Shown piece by piece: positions 32,710 through 34,130 of a stretch of 34,130 nucleotides of DNA. The notes beneath the pieces were generated by a model that saw only the letters and a list, made by a program, of their open reading frames with translations, made no database searches and was not told the origin of the DNA. The stretch lies in NCBI GenBank assembly GCA_002309955.1, contig DBXQ01000101.1, positions 1 to 34,130 on the forward strand. Direction: 5' to 3'. The DNA is from Bacteroidales bacterium UBA1208. GTDB taxonomy: Bacteria; Bacteroidota; Bacteroidia; Bacteroidales; P3. Position numbers and translations under genes: made by a program. Numbering within the stretch: position 1 is the stretch's first letter; each line of letters opens with the position of its first letter.

Positions 32710-33849
32710 ATGGTTATCGGATTCGACGCAAAGCGTGCATTTCAGAATAGTACGGGATTAGGCAACTACAGCCGTATCCTTATTTGCGGCTTGGCACAGG
32801 AACATCAAGACATCCGTGCCTTTCTTTATTCGCCCCATATCACGGGCGAATATGCAAAATATTTCACCGGCTTCGCCAATATCTCTACCCGAATACCTTC
32901 CAGTATCGACCGTTTCTTCCCCGACATATGGAGGCGTTTCGGTGTTACCGTCCATCTGCGTGGAGACAAGGTGAAAATCTTCCACGGTCTGAGCCACGAA
33001 CTGCCTCACGGCATTCCGCGTTCTATCAAACGTGTGGTCACAATGCACGACTTGATTGTTTGGCGCTACCCTGAATTCTACAAACCCTTTGACCGCATGG
33101 TCTATCGCATCAAACAGCGCCATTCGTGCCGCATAGCCGATGCCGTGGTGGCCATCAGCGAGCAAACCAAACGCGATTTGATAGAATACTTGCACGTCCC
33201 CGAGTCAAAAATCAAGGTCATATACCAGTCGTGCGACCCCATGTTCTGGAATGCCATCCCCGACAGCGATATCGAATATGTCCGCAAAACATACAACCTT
33301 CCCGAGAAGTATATCATCTGCGTCGGCTCCATCGAAGAACGCAAGAACCAAGTCGCTGTGGTGAAGGCAATGACTGAATTGCCTGACGATGTGCACCTTG
33401 TCATTGTGGGCAAGAACCACGGCGGATACCAAGGCACCTTGACCAGCGCCATCAGGTCGCACAACCTCACCCAACGTGTCCATATTTTGAAAGATGCAGA
33501 CTTCGAGGACTTCCCAGCCCTCTATGCCGGAGCTGTGGCGTCGGCCTATATGTCGTTTTTCGAAGGTTTCGGTATCCCGATTCTCGAAGCCATGTGCAGC
33601 GGTACGCCCGTGGTGACCTCCAATGTCTCCTCTATGCCTGAGGCCGGAGGCGATGCCGTTTTGTATGCCGACCCCAAGAACCCCTCCGAAATCGCCGCCC
33701 AACTCAAGAGGATTATTGAAGACCCAGCCCTGCGCCAACAGTTGGTGGAGAAAGGGAAGGTGCAGTGCCAGAATTTTTCCCAACACAAGATTATCGGCGA
33801 TTTGTACCAACTCTACACTTCGCTGGTACCCGAAACAGATTCGGAATAA
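32710..33849 (+). CDS. Glycosyltransferase, GT4 family (mannosyltransferase-like)
   Basis: A 379-residue GT-B enzyme. The N-terminal domain opens MVIGFDAKRAF with STGLGNYSR (14-22) as acceptor loop, FHGLSHELP near 91-99 and MHDLIVWRYPEFY at 112-124. The donor domain has CVGSIEERKN (204-213) and the GT4 motif E285-GFGIPIL-E293, then SGTPVVTSN. It resembles bacterial mannosyl- or glucosyltransferases of LPS/capsule pathways. An earlier ATG at 32698 is followed at once by a stop, which confirms the start at 32710. It is transcribed away from the GT2 operon and ends before an intrinsic terminator. Confidence 0.91.
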   Translation: MVIGFDAKRAFQNSTGLGNYSRILICGLAQEHQDIRAFLYSPHITGEYAKYFTGFANISTRIPSSIDRFFPDIWRRFGVTVHLRGDKVKIFHGLSHELPHGIPRSIKRVVTMHDLIVWRYPEFYKPFDRMVYRIKQRHSCRIADAVVAISEQTKRDLIEYLHVPESKIKVIYQSCDPMFWNAIPDSDIEYVRKTYNLPEKYIICVGSIEERKNQVAVVKAMTELPDDVHLVIVGKNHGGYQGTLTSAIRSHNLTQRVHILKDADFEDFPALYAGAVASAYMSFFEGFGIPILEAMCSGTPVVTSNVSSMPEAGGDAVLYADPKNPSEIAAQLKRIIEDPALRQQLVEKGKVQCQNFSQHKIIGDLYQLYTSLVPETDSE

Positions 33850-33892
33850 ACAACGTTGTCACCTTCGACGGGAATTCCCCGTCCATGAATAC

Positions 33893-33925
33893 AAGGCTGC
33901 AGGAAAACCGTCTGCAGCCTTTTTT
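33893..33925 (+). terminator. Intrinsic terminator of the plus-strand GT4 gene
   Basis: AAGGCTGCAG at 33893-33902 pairs with CTGCAGCCTT at 33912-33921 around a 9-nt loop, followed by T-tract to 33925. It lies 44 bp past the stop codon. Confidence 0.9.
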
Positions 33926-34130
33926 CGTTCAGTAATAGCCACAGTTGTCTTTCGTTCAGGCGGTGTACATCCGTCTTCCGATTGCAGGCATGTCACATTC
34001 AAAGCGTGTGCCGTCGCCGCTCTTTGACAGGTCAGGCGTGTCGCGGCCCAAGGTTTGCCCGTTCACCGTCATTTCACCCATCGTTTTACATTCAGTTCTC
34101 CTTTGCTAATGGGAGAACGATGGGAGAACG
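33926..34130. other. Right-edge noncoding stretch
   Basis: Nothing convincing in 205 bp. A minus-strand ORF of 41 codons (33956-34081, MGEMTVNGQTLG...) has coding-like composition but no family, promoter or terminator. The last 22 bases are a duplicated ATGGGAGAACG, which may be the beginning of a longer tandem array outside the window. Confidence 0.4.
34109..34130 (+). repeat. Two tandem copies of an 11-bp unit at the window edge
   Basis: ATGGGAGAACG occurs at 34109-34119 and again at 34120-34130. Just upstream GTTCTCC (34095-34101) can pair with GGAGAAC. Whether the array continues is not visible. Confidence 0.6.

Noticed and set aside
1..34130. tRNA, rRNA or CRISPR loci
   Set aside because: No cloverleaf-like sequence with a T-loop GTTCGANTC, no rRNA segment and no regular repeat-spacer array was seen in any intergenic stretch.

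Overview
The window reads as a chromosomal segment of a Bacteroidota member, most likely Bacteroidales. The grounds are the complete Bat aerotolerance operon, the C-terminal sorting domains of type IX secretion (T9SS), a C10 (streptopain-type) peptidase, a fimbrillin-like lipoprotein, many signal peptides ending in A-Q, promoters of the TAnnTTTG type, and start codons without clear Shine-Dalgarno sequences. No species call is possible from the sequence alone.

Bases 1-7800 (all minus strand): the N-terminal 424 residues of a secreted Fn3-containing protein that runs off the left edge, preceded by an orphan 23-codon signal-peptide ORF; an O-methyltransferase 8 bp behind a full ftsK DNA translocase; a secreted protein of unknown function; and a two-gene unit of a caspase-fold protein, whose catalytic Cys is replaced by Ser, followed 18 bp later by a macro-domain-like protein.

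Bases 7900-18250 (minus strand): one long, tightly spaced operon transcribed as moxR, DUF58, DUF4381-like, batA, batB, batC, batD, batE, WG-repeat protein, rseC. It ends at a 12-bp hairpin. The Bat proteins are expected to form an envelope complex: a MoxR ATPase, VWA proteins, TPR proteins and the large membrane-anchored BatD.

Bases 18400-23000 (plus strand): a 1015-residue T9SS-exported beta-propeller protein and tyrS, each with its own intrinsic terminator.

Bases 23000-29150: the most accessory-looking part. It starts with a 350-bp gap holding IS-like termini and a perfect 22-bp inverted repeat. Then comes a three-gene minus-strand operon: a C10 peptidase, a 66-residue protein without signal peptide, and a fimbrillin/GLUG lipoprotein. 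This operon lies between two near-identical 21-bp direct repeats. Next to it is a frameshifted remnant made of little more than a signal peptide and a T9SS sorting domain.

Bases 29200-34130: a PepSY-like periplasmic protein with tandem terminators, then an envelope-glycan group: a GT2-TrmH-GT4 operon on the minus strand and a second GT4 gene transcribed divergently from an overlapping promoter region. The last 280 bp hold a terminator and the start of a tandem repeat but no convincing gene.

The best candidates for something undescribed are the C10 peptidase/small protein/lipoprotein operon with its flanking repeats, and the pseudo-caspase/macro-domain pair.
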